61,689 bases of DNA from Microbacterium lacus (GTDB lineage Bacteria > Actinomycetota > Actinomycetes > Actinomycetales > Microbacteriaceae). Shown piece by piece: positions 1-10,500 of the stretch. A program made the translations under genes and the position numbers. The notes under the pieces were generated by a model, which ran no database searches, had not been told where the DNA came from, and worked only from the letters and a program-made list of their open reading frames with translations. The stretch is taken from NCBI RefSeq assembly GCF_002812805.1, contig NZ_NMUM01000027.1, positions 1 to 61,689 of the forward strand. The letters run 5' to 3'. The stretch's first letter is position 1; each line of letters starts with the position of its first letter.

Positions 1-747
1 ATCGAACGCGTCGCCGACGGACCCGATCGAGGGTGCGATGCCATCGAGCGCCAGCTTCTCGGTGTAGGCCAGCGAGACGTATTGAGACCCGGCGTCCGAA
101 TGTGCCCGCAGCTGCTCGGGCTGGACCGGGTGCCCATCACGCGCTCGTTCCCAGAGGGCCATGCGCAGCGGGATCATCACCAGCTCGACGTGCTTGGTGG
201 TCTGTGCGTGCCAGGCCACGATGCGTTGCGAGTAGACATCGACGATGAAGGCGACGTAGACCCAGCCCGCCCAGGTGCGGCAATAGGTGAAGTCCATCAC
301 CCAGGTGTGATCCGGCCGGGGCGCGGTGAAGTCGCGGTTCAGCAGGTCGCCGGCACGGACCCCGTCCTTGGCGGGGATCGTAGTGCGGGTGCCCTTGTCG
401 CGACGGATTCCCGACAGCCCGAGCGAGCGCATGGCCCGGTCGACCGCGCCTCGCGACGCGCCGGGGATCGACGTGCGGCGGATCAGCGCGGTCATCTTCC
501 GCCGCCCGTAGAGGCCCTCGGGAGTCAGCACGCGACGCATCGTCCCGTTGCGTTCGACAATGGTCCATGCCGCGGCGCGGACAGCGTCCTGGACCTGCGC
601 GTCCGTGATCGTCCGCACTGCGACGATGCCTTGCCGGTGGGCTCGGTAGGTGCGCGCGGCGATCTTCACGCCCTGCGCTTGCAGGACCCGGATGATCGAC
701 TCGACCGCGTGACCTTCGGCTCTCATCGTGTCAATGAAGCCCAGCAT
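1..747 (-). CDS. IS3-family transposase OrfB, partial (C-terminus outside window)
   Basis: This is the DDE integrase-type catalytic subunit of the IS. The ATG at 747 overlaps the TGA of orfA (TGATG), which suits translational coupling or frameshifting, and the frame stays open to base 1. The visible N-terminal half has the helix_21-type region (RVLTPEGLYGRRKM), then the rve core: the first Asp in TWVMDFTYCRTWAGW and the second in RAHSDAGSQYVS. The third catalytic residue (Glu) would lie about 35 residues beyond the second Asp and is not in the window. No internal stop or frameshift was seen, so it may be active. Confidence 0.85.
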   Translation of the reverse strand, partial: MLGFIDTMRAEGHAVESIIRVLQAQGVKIAARTYRAHRQGIVAVRTITDAQVQDAVRAAAWTIVERNGTMRRVLTPEGLYGRRKMTALIRRTSIPGASRGAVDRAMRSLGLSGIRRDKGTRTTIPAKDGVRAGDLLNRDFTAPRPDHTWVMDFTYCRTWAGWVYVAFIVDVYSQRIVAWHAQTTKHVELVMIPLRMALWERARDGHPVQPEQLRAHSDAGSQYVSLAYTEKLALDGIAPSIGSVGDAFD

Positions 748-1058
748 CAACGGTTGCGGGGGTCGAGTTCCCCCGCGAAGAAAGTCGTCGCAGCTCTCAG
801 GATCGCGACATCCTCCCGCAGACGACTGTTCTCGGCCTTGAGCCGCTTGATCTCGGCATGCTCGACGCTGGTGATCCCGTCGCGGGTGCCGTCGTCGATA
901 TCGGCTTGCAGCACCCACCGGCGCACCGACTCGTGGCCCACGCCGACCTGGCGGGCAACGGCCGCTGACGCGGCCGTCAACGAGGGATACTCCGAACGAT
1001 GCTCACGCACCAGCCGGACAGCGCGCTCACGCAGGGCAGGATCGATCTTCTTCGGCAT
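747..1058 (-). CDS. IS3-family transposase OrfA
   Basis: This is the DNA-binding subunit of the IS3 transposase, about 103 residues, the usual length for the family. The N-terminal half is a helix-turn-helix (RERAVRLVREHRSEYP to GVGHESVRRWV). The C-terminal half is a leucine-zipper-like coil (EIKRLKAENSRLREDVAIL), typical of OrfA multimerisation. I prefer the ATG at 1058 over the one at 1067 because GGAAGG sits 9 bases before it but directly abuts the earlier ATG. The stop overlaps the orfB start. In IS3 elements the OrfAB fusion made by frameshifting is the active transposase; no slippery sequence was identified here. Confidence 0.85.
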   Translation of the reverse strand: MPKKIDPALRERAVRLVREHRSEYPSLTAASAAVARQVGVGHESVRRWVLQADIDDGTRDGITSVEHAEIKRLKAENSRLREDVAILRAATTFFAGELDPRNR

Positions 1059-1111
1059 GACATACATCCTTCCAACTCAAAAGGATGCGGCATCAAACCT
1101 GGGGCGCTTCA

Positions 1112-1479
1112 GATAGGTGCAGGCGCAACTCGTCGCGGTTGTCGTTGACCACCATGCTGTCGAATCCGCGCATCAGGTTGTGGAACGTGAGGATGGCGTG
1201 GTCCGCCTGCTGCGCGGGGGTCACGTGTAGCAGCGGATCGTTCTTCGTTGCGACGCTCCGCTCGGTCGCCGGGAGCTTCGGCAACCTGAGCTCATCCCCG
1301 CGAAGGTCGGAACCGTCCTCGCGGGACATCACGCCGTCACGGTCGTGCATCGACCTTCGCCACACCTCGAGAAGGCCGCCGAGCTTCTGCTGCGCTTCCT
1401 GCTCAGAGACCTCGTCGCCGTGACGCTGAATGTATGTGCCCACCAGGCCTGCGAAGCGGTGGAAGCCGTCCGTCGTCAT
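1112..1479 (-). pseudogene. hypothetical gene interrupted by the IS3 element (5' part)
   Basis: An open frame begins with ATG at 1479, runs about 122 codons in chromosomal sequence and then enters the IS terminal repeat, ending artificially at 1093. The visible part is hydrophilic and looks folded (phrases such as HRFAGLVGTYIQRH, PAQQADHAILTFHNLMRG and VVNDNRDELRLHL), with no family I recognise. Its 3' part should lie beyond the IS, outside the window. Position inside a mobile element next to a resolvase suggests accessory cargo. Confidence 0.55.
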
Positions 1480-1792
1480 GCGATTACCCTAGGGTCCGCT
1501 TTGCCGGTCGCGCGGTAGCCGTCGGTGACCCGGTCGCGGGCAGCCTGTCGTTTGACGCTGGGAAGACGACCGTTCACGCGACCGAGGCGGCGCTCACTTG
1601 ACACTCGACATATCGTCACCGCAACGGCAGGCGCTACGGATGAGTCGCACACCGGTGACCTTGCAGGCAAGAGCCCTGTTCAGCTGCACGCCTCGGCTCC
1701 CTACACGAACTACGACCGCCGTAACGGGGTCGAGGTGCCCGGCGAAGGATCCGAATCGTGTGGCGTGGACCACGGAGGGCGACGCTTGGGCA
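1480..1792. other. intergenic, possible resolvase recombination site region
   Basis: About 310 bases lie between the interrupted gene and the resolvase. I see no convincing gene. A small minus-strand frame ending at 1476 overlaps the start of the interrupted gene by four bases, but its first half does not look like protein. Serine resolvases often have their res site immediately upstream. No clear set of inverted subsites could be defined by eye. Confidence 0.3.
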
Positions 1793-2401
1793 ATGGATGG
1801 AATACAGATTGGATACGCCAGGGTCTCGACTACGGATCAAGACCTCACCGCTCAACGCGACGCACTACTGCGTTTGGGCGTTCACGATGAGCACATCTAC
1901 GTCGACCACGGCATGACCGGCGCGAATCGCGCCCGGCCGGGCTTGCGGGAGGCGCTCGCTGCGGTGCGAAGCGGCGACACGCTCGTCGTGACGAAGCTTG
2001 ACCGCCTCGCCCGGTCGCTGCGGGACGCTCGCGAGATTGCGGATGAACTCACGGGCAAGGGCGTCGCGCTCAGTCTCGGCGGGAGCCGTTACGACCCGAC
2101 CGATCCCGTCGGGCGACTGTTGTTCAACGTGCTCGCCATGGTTGCGGAGTTCGAGCGAGATCTCATCAGCATGCGCACGCGGGAAGGGATGGCGGTCGCC
2201 CGTGCCAAAGGAAGACTGAAGGGCAAGCAGCCGAAGCTGTCGAAGACGCAGAGAGCGTTGCTGTTCGAGGTGCACGACCGAGGCGAGTACACCCAGACCG
2301 AGATCGCGGAACTGTTCAGCGTCTCGCGCGCCACCGTCTATCGCGAGCTTCAGCATCGCCGGGAGAAGTTCCTCACGGGCTGCGAAGCGCACATCTTCTA
2401 A
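1793..2401 (+). CDS. serine recombinase, resolvase/invertase family
   Basis: Site-specific DNA recombinase of 202 residues, the usual length of Tn3-type resolvases and invertases. The catalytic domain is residues 1-140, with nucleophile Ser12 in YARVSTTDQD, the KLDRLARSLRDA arginine motif, and VAEFERDLI before the long E helix. The C-terminal HTH is TQTEIAELFSVSRATVYREL. The ATG at 1793 is chosen because the resolvase fold begins there; the frame is open further upstream, but that part has no resolvase character. A GGAGG-like sequence lies about 12 bases upstream. The gene probably resolves cointegrates of the mobile element or drives a local inversion. A perfect hairpin follows its stop. Confidence 0.88.
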   Translation: MDGIQIGYARVSTTDQDLTAQRDALLRLGVHDEHIYVDHGMTGANRARPGLREALAAVRSGDTLVVTKLDRLARSLRDAREIADELTGKGVALSLGGSRYDPTDPVGRLLFNVLAMVAEFERDLISMRTREGMAVARAKGRLKGKQPKLSKTQRALLFEVHDRGEYTQTEIAELFSVSRATVYRELQHRREKFLTGCEAHIF

Positions 2402-2410
2402 CGCCCCCTC

Positions 2411-2457
2411 GGCCGCGGTCATCTGAGTCGGATGTCCAATCCGACTCAGCCGCGGCC
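2411..2457. repeat. strong palindrome after the resolvase
   Basis: The arms are GGCCGCGG plus CTGAGTCGGAT, mirrored as ATCCGACTCAG plus CCGCGGCC. That is 11 bp perfect around a five-base loop, extended by 8 bp across a small one-sided bulge. It starts nine bases after the resolvase stop. It could be a terminator without a clear U tract, or a recombination or terminal site of a former transposon. Confidence 0.6.
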
Positions 2458-2671
2458 AGCTAGAAGATCCCGCCGCGCAACTCGCTCGTTAGGCCGCACG
2501 AGGACGCTCGATCGCGCCGACTGAACCCTCAGCTCGCCCCACCGGGCGTTGGGCCGCTGACTCCGATCCTGTTTCAGCCGATAGGTTCGAACAGCCGCGG
2601 AGGGCGATCATCCTGCAGACGCAATGTGACGACCGCCGCAAACAGGCTTCGCCCCGACGCGGAGTGGCAGT

Positions 2672-3469
2672 TCAAGCGGTGCTTTTGAGGATCAGGCGTG
2701 TCGCTTCCGTTGGCCGGTCCCAGTGCGGGAAGTGTCCGCAGTTTTCGAACCAGTGCAGCGTGGCATCTGGGAACAGCTCCGTTGCCCGCGTTGCCTCGCT
2801 GGGAACGGTAACCCTGTCCTTCCGCCCCCAACCGATGACCATTTTGCCCTTGAGGGAACCGGCCGGCGCTCCCTTTTGGCGAGGCCCGTGAACCAGCGCC
2901 TTGAGGGCCGGGTCCAGGCTGGTCGAGGTCTTGAAGCCGCGGAGCTCGTGCAGGACCAGATCCTGCGGCAGCTTCCAGGGATGGGCAGAGAACTGCAACA
3001 GCAGGGCAGTGCGGCCAACAGGATTGCCGGTGAGGAAGGGGAGCGCTGGTTGGATGCGGCGCACCAGCGCGACCGACGCCTTGACACTCGCGCCGAAAAT
3101 CGCTGCCTGGCGGTCGTTCCAGAATCCACCGGGGTCCAGCGCGACAGTCGTGCCGGCGTGCCCTCGACGTGCCATCTCCATGGCGATACGGGCGCCCATG
3201 GAGCTGCCGACCACATCGATGTCGCCCAGTTCCGCGTCGCGGATGAAGGCTTCGACGGCACCGGTCAGCGTAGCGATCGTCGTTTCCCCGGCCAGCGGCG
3301 GAGATTCGCCGCAACCGGGGAGGTCGACGGCAATCACCTCGCGTTCAGCGGCCAGGGCCGGGACTACCGGGTCCCAGTTGCCGATGCTGGAACCGAGCCC
3401 ATGGACCAACAGCAGTGGCTTGCCGGAGCCTTGCCGGGTCGAGTGGAGCATGAAGTCACGGTAAGGCAT
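2672..3469 (-). CDS. alpha/beta hydrolase
   Basis: Probable soluble serine hydrolase of the alpha/beta fold (esterase, lactonase or C-C hydrolase type), about 265 residues. It has an oxyanion HG motif in LLLVHGLGSSIGNW, a nucleophile elbow GSSMG in DVVGSSMGARIAMEMA, an acid residue probably in GRKDRV, and the catalytic His in CGHFPHWD near the C-terminus. The frame is open up to 3610, but the first ~47 residues of that longer version look non-natural, so I start at the ATG at 3469; 3451 is an alternative and neither has a good ribosome site. Substrate unknown. The third-position pattern is slightly less GC-rich than in the core genes, in keeping with mobile cargo. Confidence 0.75.
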   Translation of the reverse strand: MPYRDFMLHSTRQGSGKPLLLVHGLGSSIGNWDPVVPALAAEREVIAVDLPGCGESPPLAGETTIATLTGAVEAFIRDAELGDIDVVGSSMGARIAMEMARRGHAGTTVALDPGGFWNDRQAAIFGASVKASVALVRRIQPALPFLTGNPVGRTALLLQFSAHPWKLPQDLVLHELRGFKTSTSLDPALKALVHGPRQKGAPAGSLKGKMVIGWGRKDRVTVPSEATRATELFPDATLHWFENCGHFPHWDRPTEATRLILKSTA

Positions 3470-3643
3470 TGGGGACTGAGCGCCGAGACCGTTGCAAAGT
3501 CCGCATTGAGCGCGTATGTGCTCGCGGACGTGCTGCGCCGCGCGCAAGGCGACCCTGTTTCGCGTACGGCCGGAACGAGTTGCGGCGGGTGAGCGCTGCT
3601 GAGGGGTCATCTGTCAAGGCCGCAGAGCCCTCTGTGTACTTTC

Positions 3644-4420
3644 GTGCGCGGGCGGCTCTGCCATGCTGACCAGGTGGATTGCTTCTGTTTCATCTACGCG
3701 CTCTGGTGTCACGCGACTAAAGACGTCACCGCTGGCTCGTGGGCGGAGTGGGTGACCGCGTTCATCGCTGCCCTGGCGCTCGCCGCTGCCGTCGTTGCGG
3801 GTTTCTACGCGGCCAGCTCCGCAAAGAGCACGAGGGATGCCGCCCAGAGCGCGAAGGACTCCGCCGAGATTGCTGTCGATGCGTTCCTGTCGGACGCGAA
3901 GGTCCGCATCGAAGCCCAGGCGCGGAAGGTGTACACAACCACAGGTGTGCCGAGGTACCAGTACGCGAAGCAACCGGCGCCGTCGGAGACCAACATCATC
4001 TACAGCTCGGACCTTCGGGAGCCGAGCACAGCACCGGAGTACCGCGGGAAGCCGCCCGCGGGCGCCTGGCAGTACACCGCGAACGCGCTGCAGCTCGAGT
4101 TCGTCGTGCACAATAGCAGCGACGAGATAGTGGGACCCGTCCAGCTGTTCGCGACCGACGTTCACAGGGGCGAGAAGACGCCCGTAGGTGTCCCGACGGA
4201 AGTCATCCTTCCCGCCAAGGAGCAGAAGGTGTTCGTGGTCGTCCCCCTGCTCCCGGGCACCAACCTTCAGGAGACCGATCCGGAACTGGTCGCCCTCCGC
4301 TGGGTTCCCGTGCTCAGGTTCCGTGACACCGCTGGGATCCATTGGGAGCGGACCGGGTTCGAGCCAATCCATCAGATGGATTACGACCCGTTCTCGCCGG
4401 ACGCACCCCCGCACATGTGA
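3644..4420 (+). CDS. hypothetical protein with one N-terminal transmembrane helix
   Basis: About 258 residues from a GTG at 3644 (a GTG at 3674 is also possible). One clear membrane helix, WVTAFIAALALAAAVVAGFYAA, is followed by an alanine/serine-rich amphipathic stretch (SSAKSTRDAAQSAKDSAEIA) likely to form a coil. Then comes a soluble domain rich in beta-type sequence (LQLEFVVHNSSDEIVGPVQLFA). I recognise no family. It converges with the STAND gene, whose stop is about 170 bases away. Membrane-anchored companions are known for some defence NTPases, but nothing in this sequence proves a link. Confidence 0.6.
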   Translation: MRGRLCHADQVDCFCFIYALWCHATKDVTAGSWAEWVTAFIAALALAAAVVAGFYAASSAKSTRDAAQSAKDSAEIAVDAFLSDAKVRIEAQARKVYTTTGVPRYQYAKQPAPSETNIIYSSDLREPSTAPEYRGKPPAGAWQYTANALQLEFVVHNSSDEIVGPVQLFATDVHRGEKTPVGVPTEVILPAKEQKVFVVVPLLPGTNLQETDPELVALRWVPVLRFRDTAGIHWERTGFEPIHQMDYDPFSPDAPPHM

Positions 4421-4594
4421 CGGTCAAGAGGAGGCGTCCGTTCCGCTGAACTCGCGGTCGCCGAACTTCTGATGCGTCGCCCTTTTCACGGGCTGCGGCG
4501 AGGGCCCGATGCCCGCGGTCAGTGAGATGCAGCGCGCGATCTGGTCGGACATGTCCAGAAACGCAGTGCCCGTGGACTGACGTAACGGCAGCCG

Positions 4595-7500
4595 TCATCT
4601 GATTGGACCGGTTTCCGGGAGCTCCACCTGCGCCGTTGCTGAATCTTCGCCGTCGTCACGCTTGACGCGCCGCTTCACCCGCAACAGTCTGCTGAACGTC
4701 GGTTCGACTGATCGCAAGTCGCGCTCGCCAGCCTCGCTCAGTTCGACCTGCCAGACACTTCCCGCGTAGTCGTCCTCGGGCGGGGCGAAGCCGAGATCCC
4801 CACGCACGCGAAAGACAGTTCTCGCCCTCCATGTCCCGTCCTCCCCCAGCCACTCAAACGGCACGTCCATCGACGGTCTCCACCCGAGCCGGCGAGCGAA
4901 GGACGGGTTGATTGCGATCCACTGAGGGCGCTCCGGGTCGGACAGAAACTCCTCGGAACGGACCACGAGAGTCTTGTCGCCCGAATCGAACTCTTCATAG
5001 GCGCGGGACTCGAGGTCCAGGCTCGTCACCGACGCAGTCCGTATCAGGCGCAGGCCTTTGGACCGGAGTCCAACCACCGGCACGAGGGTTCGACGCTCGC
5101 TGGGAGTGTTCCACACGAGTGACTTCCATTCACCCACCTCGGCAAGGACGAAGGTCTCAGCATCACGATGGGCGCTCGCATACGCCTCAGCGGCAGCGGT
5201 CGCCTCTTCAGTCCAAGTGCGGGTGTCATATCCGCGCACAGACTCGTCGCGCCAAGGAAGAGGCGTCGATGCATTCAACGGCCGCGGAGTAGGCGAGTCA
5301 ATGCTGTCGAGAAGGCCCATTTCGACTGCGAGATTGCCCGCTGAGCGAAGGTTGCCGCTGTCGTGCAGCAGGGCGGCGACGTGCCCCACGGCTCTTCGCC
5401 CAACCATCAGCGCCCAAGGCCGATAGATCAGCTTCTGGCCGCGGCGCTTTAGCCGTTCTGCCTGCGCCCTGTGCCCGCCTGCGAGCCATAGGTCGGTTTG
5501 GGTGCGCGCGATCTCGCTGGCGTAGTGAAGCACCGCAGACTCGTCGAGCCCCGATACATCCGCGATCTTCAGAAGTAGGTCCTCATACGGGGCAACGACT
5601 TCGAGGGGGTTGGTCATGTCGACCACGGGCACCCCTTCAGCATCGACGAGGTAGCTCTTGTACCCGGAGAGCGGCGGAAACGACAGCCGGATTGCCGGCG
5701 GCAGCTCGCGGACCGGCAGAGTCGGGGGATCCACCCCACTCGTGACTAGGACTTCTTGCGCGAGCGCACGGACGATGAGGTCGTCGTTTCGCGCGGCAAC
5801 CGCGATTTCTCCAAGCGCGGCGTCGCTGAGACGGTGTCCGTGAGCGGCTGCGCGAAGCAGGATGGCAAGCGCGCCTTCGGCTAGCCATCCACCGCTGGCG
5901 AGCAAGTCGACTGTAGCGAGTTCTGCTGACGCGCTGCGTGCGTTGATCAGCGCCTCAAGCACGTTGCGCGCGCCGAAGTCTATGGCTCGGGTGGGGTGTC
6001 CAACGAACCCAGACACCCACTTCGCCCCCGCTTCAGCGGGGCTGATTGCATCGGTGGGGGCCGTGAGTGATGCAGGTCTGGTAGCGCTTGGTGCGAAGAT
6101 GTCGAGACTCGGTCGTGCCGATACCCAGGCATCGCCCACCGCCCGGTCACCTACGAGGACGCCGAGAATATGGAGGAGGTCATGGATCGGGATATCTGCC
6201 GACAAGGCGCCCGAGGTGATCGCTCCGGCAAAGTCGTTCAGACTGATGCGCTGAAGCTCCGGATCATTTCCGCCCAGCGCCGCCTTTACCAGGGCGAGCC
6301 GGGTCCCGCCGTCGTAGCGGCGCCACCACCCAGTTATGGGCAAGCGTGTGAGCGCTTCGCTAAGCGCATCCGTAGCCTTCTTACCGCCGCCAGCGGCCGC
6401 GCAGATTGCGATCACCGAGCCCATGAATGGGCCTGTGAGACCCATCCTGCGGCCCTCATCAACAAGCGCTTCGGCTACCGGGCGCGACGGAAGGTGAGTC
6501 GATTCGGCGAGCGCCGCTTCCCAGGCTGCCAGGGTCGCACCGCTGACGTCCGCTGCATCTGCTTCGCGCATCTGTCGGAGCAGCGCGGAAGGGCTCCCAG
6601 GAATAGGCGGGGGAACCGCCTGGGGCTCATCAGGTCCGGGTGGCTGTTCAGCATCGGTCTCGCTGGTTCCGGCGCCGTTCTCCGAACCGATCCGAAGCGA
6701 TTCGGCCCAGGCCAAGGTTGCTTTCGAAGCCGACTGTGATGCCGCCCGGGTGACGTCGGCCCGCACAGCGGGAGCGATGTATTGCGATGTGGGGGCGAGC
6801 ATGTGGCAGTAGATCGACAAACCGACCTCAGCTCCGTCCGTAGACGCGACGAGTCCGCGCACGATCGACCCGATGGCGGCACTCTCCTCGAACACTCCCA
6901 GATCGCAGAAGAACGTAGCCAACTGGCATGCGAGAGCGGGGCTCGCGCGGAAGGCGGCGATGGTGATTGCTTCCGCGGCCGCTTTCGCCTGGCTTGAAGC
7001 GTCTGCCGATGCGCGCTCCACTCGGCTGGCGAAATCCAAGATGTCCTCCACGAATGGATTAACCCCGATCGCGCCGCTTTCGAAGGCCAGTTCGAGCCAC
7101 TCCGCATAGTGCGCGAGCTGCTCGTTTTCGTCGTTTTGGCTTGGCCCCCACCCTTGCTCGACTGCTGATTGAAGTGCCACCCTCGCCCGGTTCTCGAATC
7201 CTGCAGCAGCCCAGCTACGGGATTGCGTTAGCCAGGTGTCGACTCGGTCATGGACATCCCAGGCAGCGCCATCGATTTCCGTATCGATGCTCGTCAAGAT
7301 TTCCTGCGTCAAATCGGTCAATCCGGGAACGTGCTCTGCGACCCATTTGACGATTCCCGTTCGAAGGGACGGGTGCCAGTAGACCCTGCGGGTACTCGAT
7401 GACCAAGCGTCCTGGAAGAGCCGGATCACGCTCTCCACGGTGTCGTAGGGTGACGCGAGAGCGGAAGCAAGGAGTCGCTCCCATAACTCCGGCGCTGCGT

Positions 7501-10500
7501 CCCGGAATGAATACCAGCTGGACCAGTCGTGAGTCTGGCGACTAGGTACCTCGAGCAAGCGCACGATCGGATCCGCAAGGGACGAAATTGGTGGAGTCGT
7601 CCCAGGTTCCACGGTTGGAGAAGGCCAAGCGAGCGTCTCAATCTGTGCCAGGACGCGTAGCGCCTCCTCGAAGCGGCGACGCCCGGCATGGCGAGGATCC
7701 AAGTCGGAGTGCGTAGGGGTCGCCGCAACTGCATCGTGATGTGGGAGGACCAGCTCCAGCCGAGTTGTCGCGAGGTAGGGCAGAAAAGGTGCGAGACCCT
7801 GACCAGAAAGCGAGGTGTCCGGCCAGCGGCGCATAAGTGGTCGCTCCGCGAGGATCGACGCCTCGCTCAGGTCGCCGAGTCCTGATCTCAGCAAAGTCTC
7901 GAGCATGGCGTGACGCAGCGCTTCAACGATGAGGTGAGACCCCCTCGCTGCGTGCGAATCTTCACCAAGGTTAGGGTCCGGCGGGGGTTGCACGGAGCGC
8001 CGGTCGAGTGAAACGACGGATTGAGCATGTTGGGCCACCTCCCCCAGGAGCCCATCCTCCGCGGCAGTTCGAGCACGAACGACGTGCATGCGGGCGATCC
8101 AGTTCGGATCGCCGATGGCAGAGACTTCGGCCGAGATGCGCTCAAGAGCCTCGTTGTCTCGTACTTCCGCCGCCAGCTCACTGCAACAGGCAAGCGCGCG
8201 CTGACGTATGACACGAGTCGAATCGATCGCGTCCTCGTGATCCTGATCGTCTAGGTCGACGTGCCGGGGACCTTCGACAGCGTCCAGAGCGGCGAGCACC
8301 CGGTCAAATCCCCCGAGAAGATAGTGAGCCCGCGTCCACGCCGTGATCGTATCCGTCCGGCTTCCCTCGCTACGACTGCGTCTCCCGAGGGAAGACCTGG
8401 GATCGTCGGCAGCGCGGAGCAGCTCATCGGCAAGCAGGTAGGAGCCCGCGCTCGCGAGATGCGCGGCTGCCCGGAAGGCCGCGGCGTCCTCAACTACAAG
8501 TCGGCCGCTTTGAAGTAAGTGCTCACGTACCTCCCCCGGGGGCAGGACCTCCACCGCCGCTTCAGCTAGCGTCGATGGGTTAAGAATGTAGTCGCGCTGT
8601 ACAAGTTCGGCAGCGAACAGGAACAACGGCACCATCGCGGCCAGATCACCAAGCTCTGACGCAGCCCGCAACGCAATGTTGGCGTGCGAGCGAACGACCC
8701 GCGTCGGGCGAAGTTGAACCAGTCTCGATCTCAAAGCCGCTGGTGTGGCGAGCTCCACGACACGGTGAAGCTGACCGGCAAGGTATCGATGACTCAGCTC
8801 CTCGTCTCGGTAGACGACGGAGGAGCTTGTCGCGCATATATCAGCCGTCCGGGCGTACTGGCTACGGTCCCGCTCGCCGCTGAAGACTCCAGCGACCGCA
8901 GATGTCCTCTCGATGAGAAAGAGTCGAAAGCTGTTGTGGATGAAATGCCACTCGTCTCCTGCTCGCGCGAAGAAGGGGTACGTCCTGCTAGTGAACTTCT
9001 CGGCGAGCTCAGCACTCGTCCAGCTCGCCAGCCAGTCAATTCGAACGGGCGCGCGAACCCTCGATACAACGGCGAGCAGTTCCATCAGTGCTGCGTCTCC
9101 ACCGACCGACTCTAGGTAACCGTTGTAGCGGCGAAGGACATCGCCCCTAAAGGCCGTCAATTCCCGCAAACGGCTTGTTGCTTCGAGATTGCGGTCGCTT
9201 GCATTACCCACAGATGATTCGACATCGGCCAGATCTTGCAGGAGATAGGTGAGAGCGAGGGGATGCCCCTCACTCTCGTTGTGCAGGGCTTCTCGCACTG
9301 ACTCCGTGATCCACGCCCCCACGCCGCTCTTGTCGATGATCGAATCCACCTCGGCGCGCGCGAGCGCTGGAAGCTCAATATGTCGGGATTCCGCGAGGGT
9401 GTCTCGAATGTTGGAAGGGAGCATCGCGACGGACTGCGAGCCGAGTGCAAAGTAGACACCAGACTGGAGAAGTTCGGGCGCTGGCAACTCGTCAATTAGA
9501 GATCGAGTCGGAGATTGCTCGCGAGAGATGTGATCAAGCCCGTCAACAATGACGATCGTTGGGCGGCCCTCTCTCTCGTAACGACGATGAGCGTCTTCCA
9601 AGAGGGAAGCAAGAACCGATCTTTGGCCCGTCAAGTCGGCCCCGAAGTGTCGCGAGTAGAGACCGGTGTCTTGGAGGGCCAAGTTCAGATCATGAAGAAA
9701 GGCCTGGGCCTCACCTCGAGCGCTTATGGGTCCGGTGGAATCAGGCACGAACGCGTAGTAGCGGACGACGGCCGCGTCCGCCCGGAAGCTCTCGAGAAGC
9801 GTTGACTTGCCAGTTCCGGCCGCGCCCACCAACGCGAGATAGCCAGACTCATGATCCTTGAGCGCTTCGCTGAGAGACGCTACGGCTGCAGCATTCGGGG
9901 TGTAAACCTCGGGCACCGGGAATCGGTGTGGATGACGGTAGGCGAGCCGGTTCCACCATCCAAGCTCCGTGAGTAGTTCGTCCCGCGTTAGGTGCACGAT
10001 GTGCCTGGCGTCGCTTACCAGACGTTGGATCGTCTGTGCAATGTGGTGTTGATCAGACGACTGCTCGCTATCAGCAAGAAGCTCGTGGGGTGCGGAAATT
10101 CCCAGCCTGACCTCGATCGCAGCGAGATAGGCCACAAAGTCCACGTCGGAGAGCCCACTCGCGGCTTGGACTCGGTCCCACGCCGATCTCCACTCTCTAA
10201 CTAGGTCGTGGTCCTCGATGGTCGACCAATCGTCAAGACCACAAGCGATCAAGTGTTGGACCGGTTGGAACGACCGCGCAAGAAAAGCCGCGAGGTGATG
10301 CGGCCCCGTCGCCGTGACCTGCTGGAGAGGACTGCCTGCCTGCGGTGTTGCGCTCGATGCGTATCTGTTGGAGCACAGATGGATTCGAAGGACACCATCC
10401 CTCTCATCCCTAAGCCGTCGCCAGGCAGTTGCAAGGTCCCCGAACAGGGAGGTTTCGGAGTTGGGAGTTCCAAAGAGATCTGACCAAGAGAACGAGTCAG

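Larger units (their letters stand above)
1..1111 (-). mobile_element. IS3-family insertion sequence, cut by the left window edge
   Basis: Two overlapping minus-strand frames have the orfA (helix-turn-helix plus coiled coil) and orfB (integrase core) layout of IS3 elements. Read on the minus strand, the upstream end begins TGAAGCGCCCCAGGTTTG at 1111, a typical IS3-type terminal repeat beginning TG. The other end and the third catalytic acidic residue lie outside the window. The element interrupts the open frame that continues from 1112 to 1479, so it is an insertion into a gene. Family assignment is firm. The exact terminus could be off by a base or two because the second inverted repeat cannot be seen. 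Confidence 0.85.

Noticed and set aside
1476..1670. 64-codon minus-strand frame ending in an ATGA overlap with the IS-interrupted gene
   Set aside because: Second half looks plausible, but the first half does not and no start signal is present.
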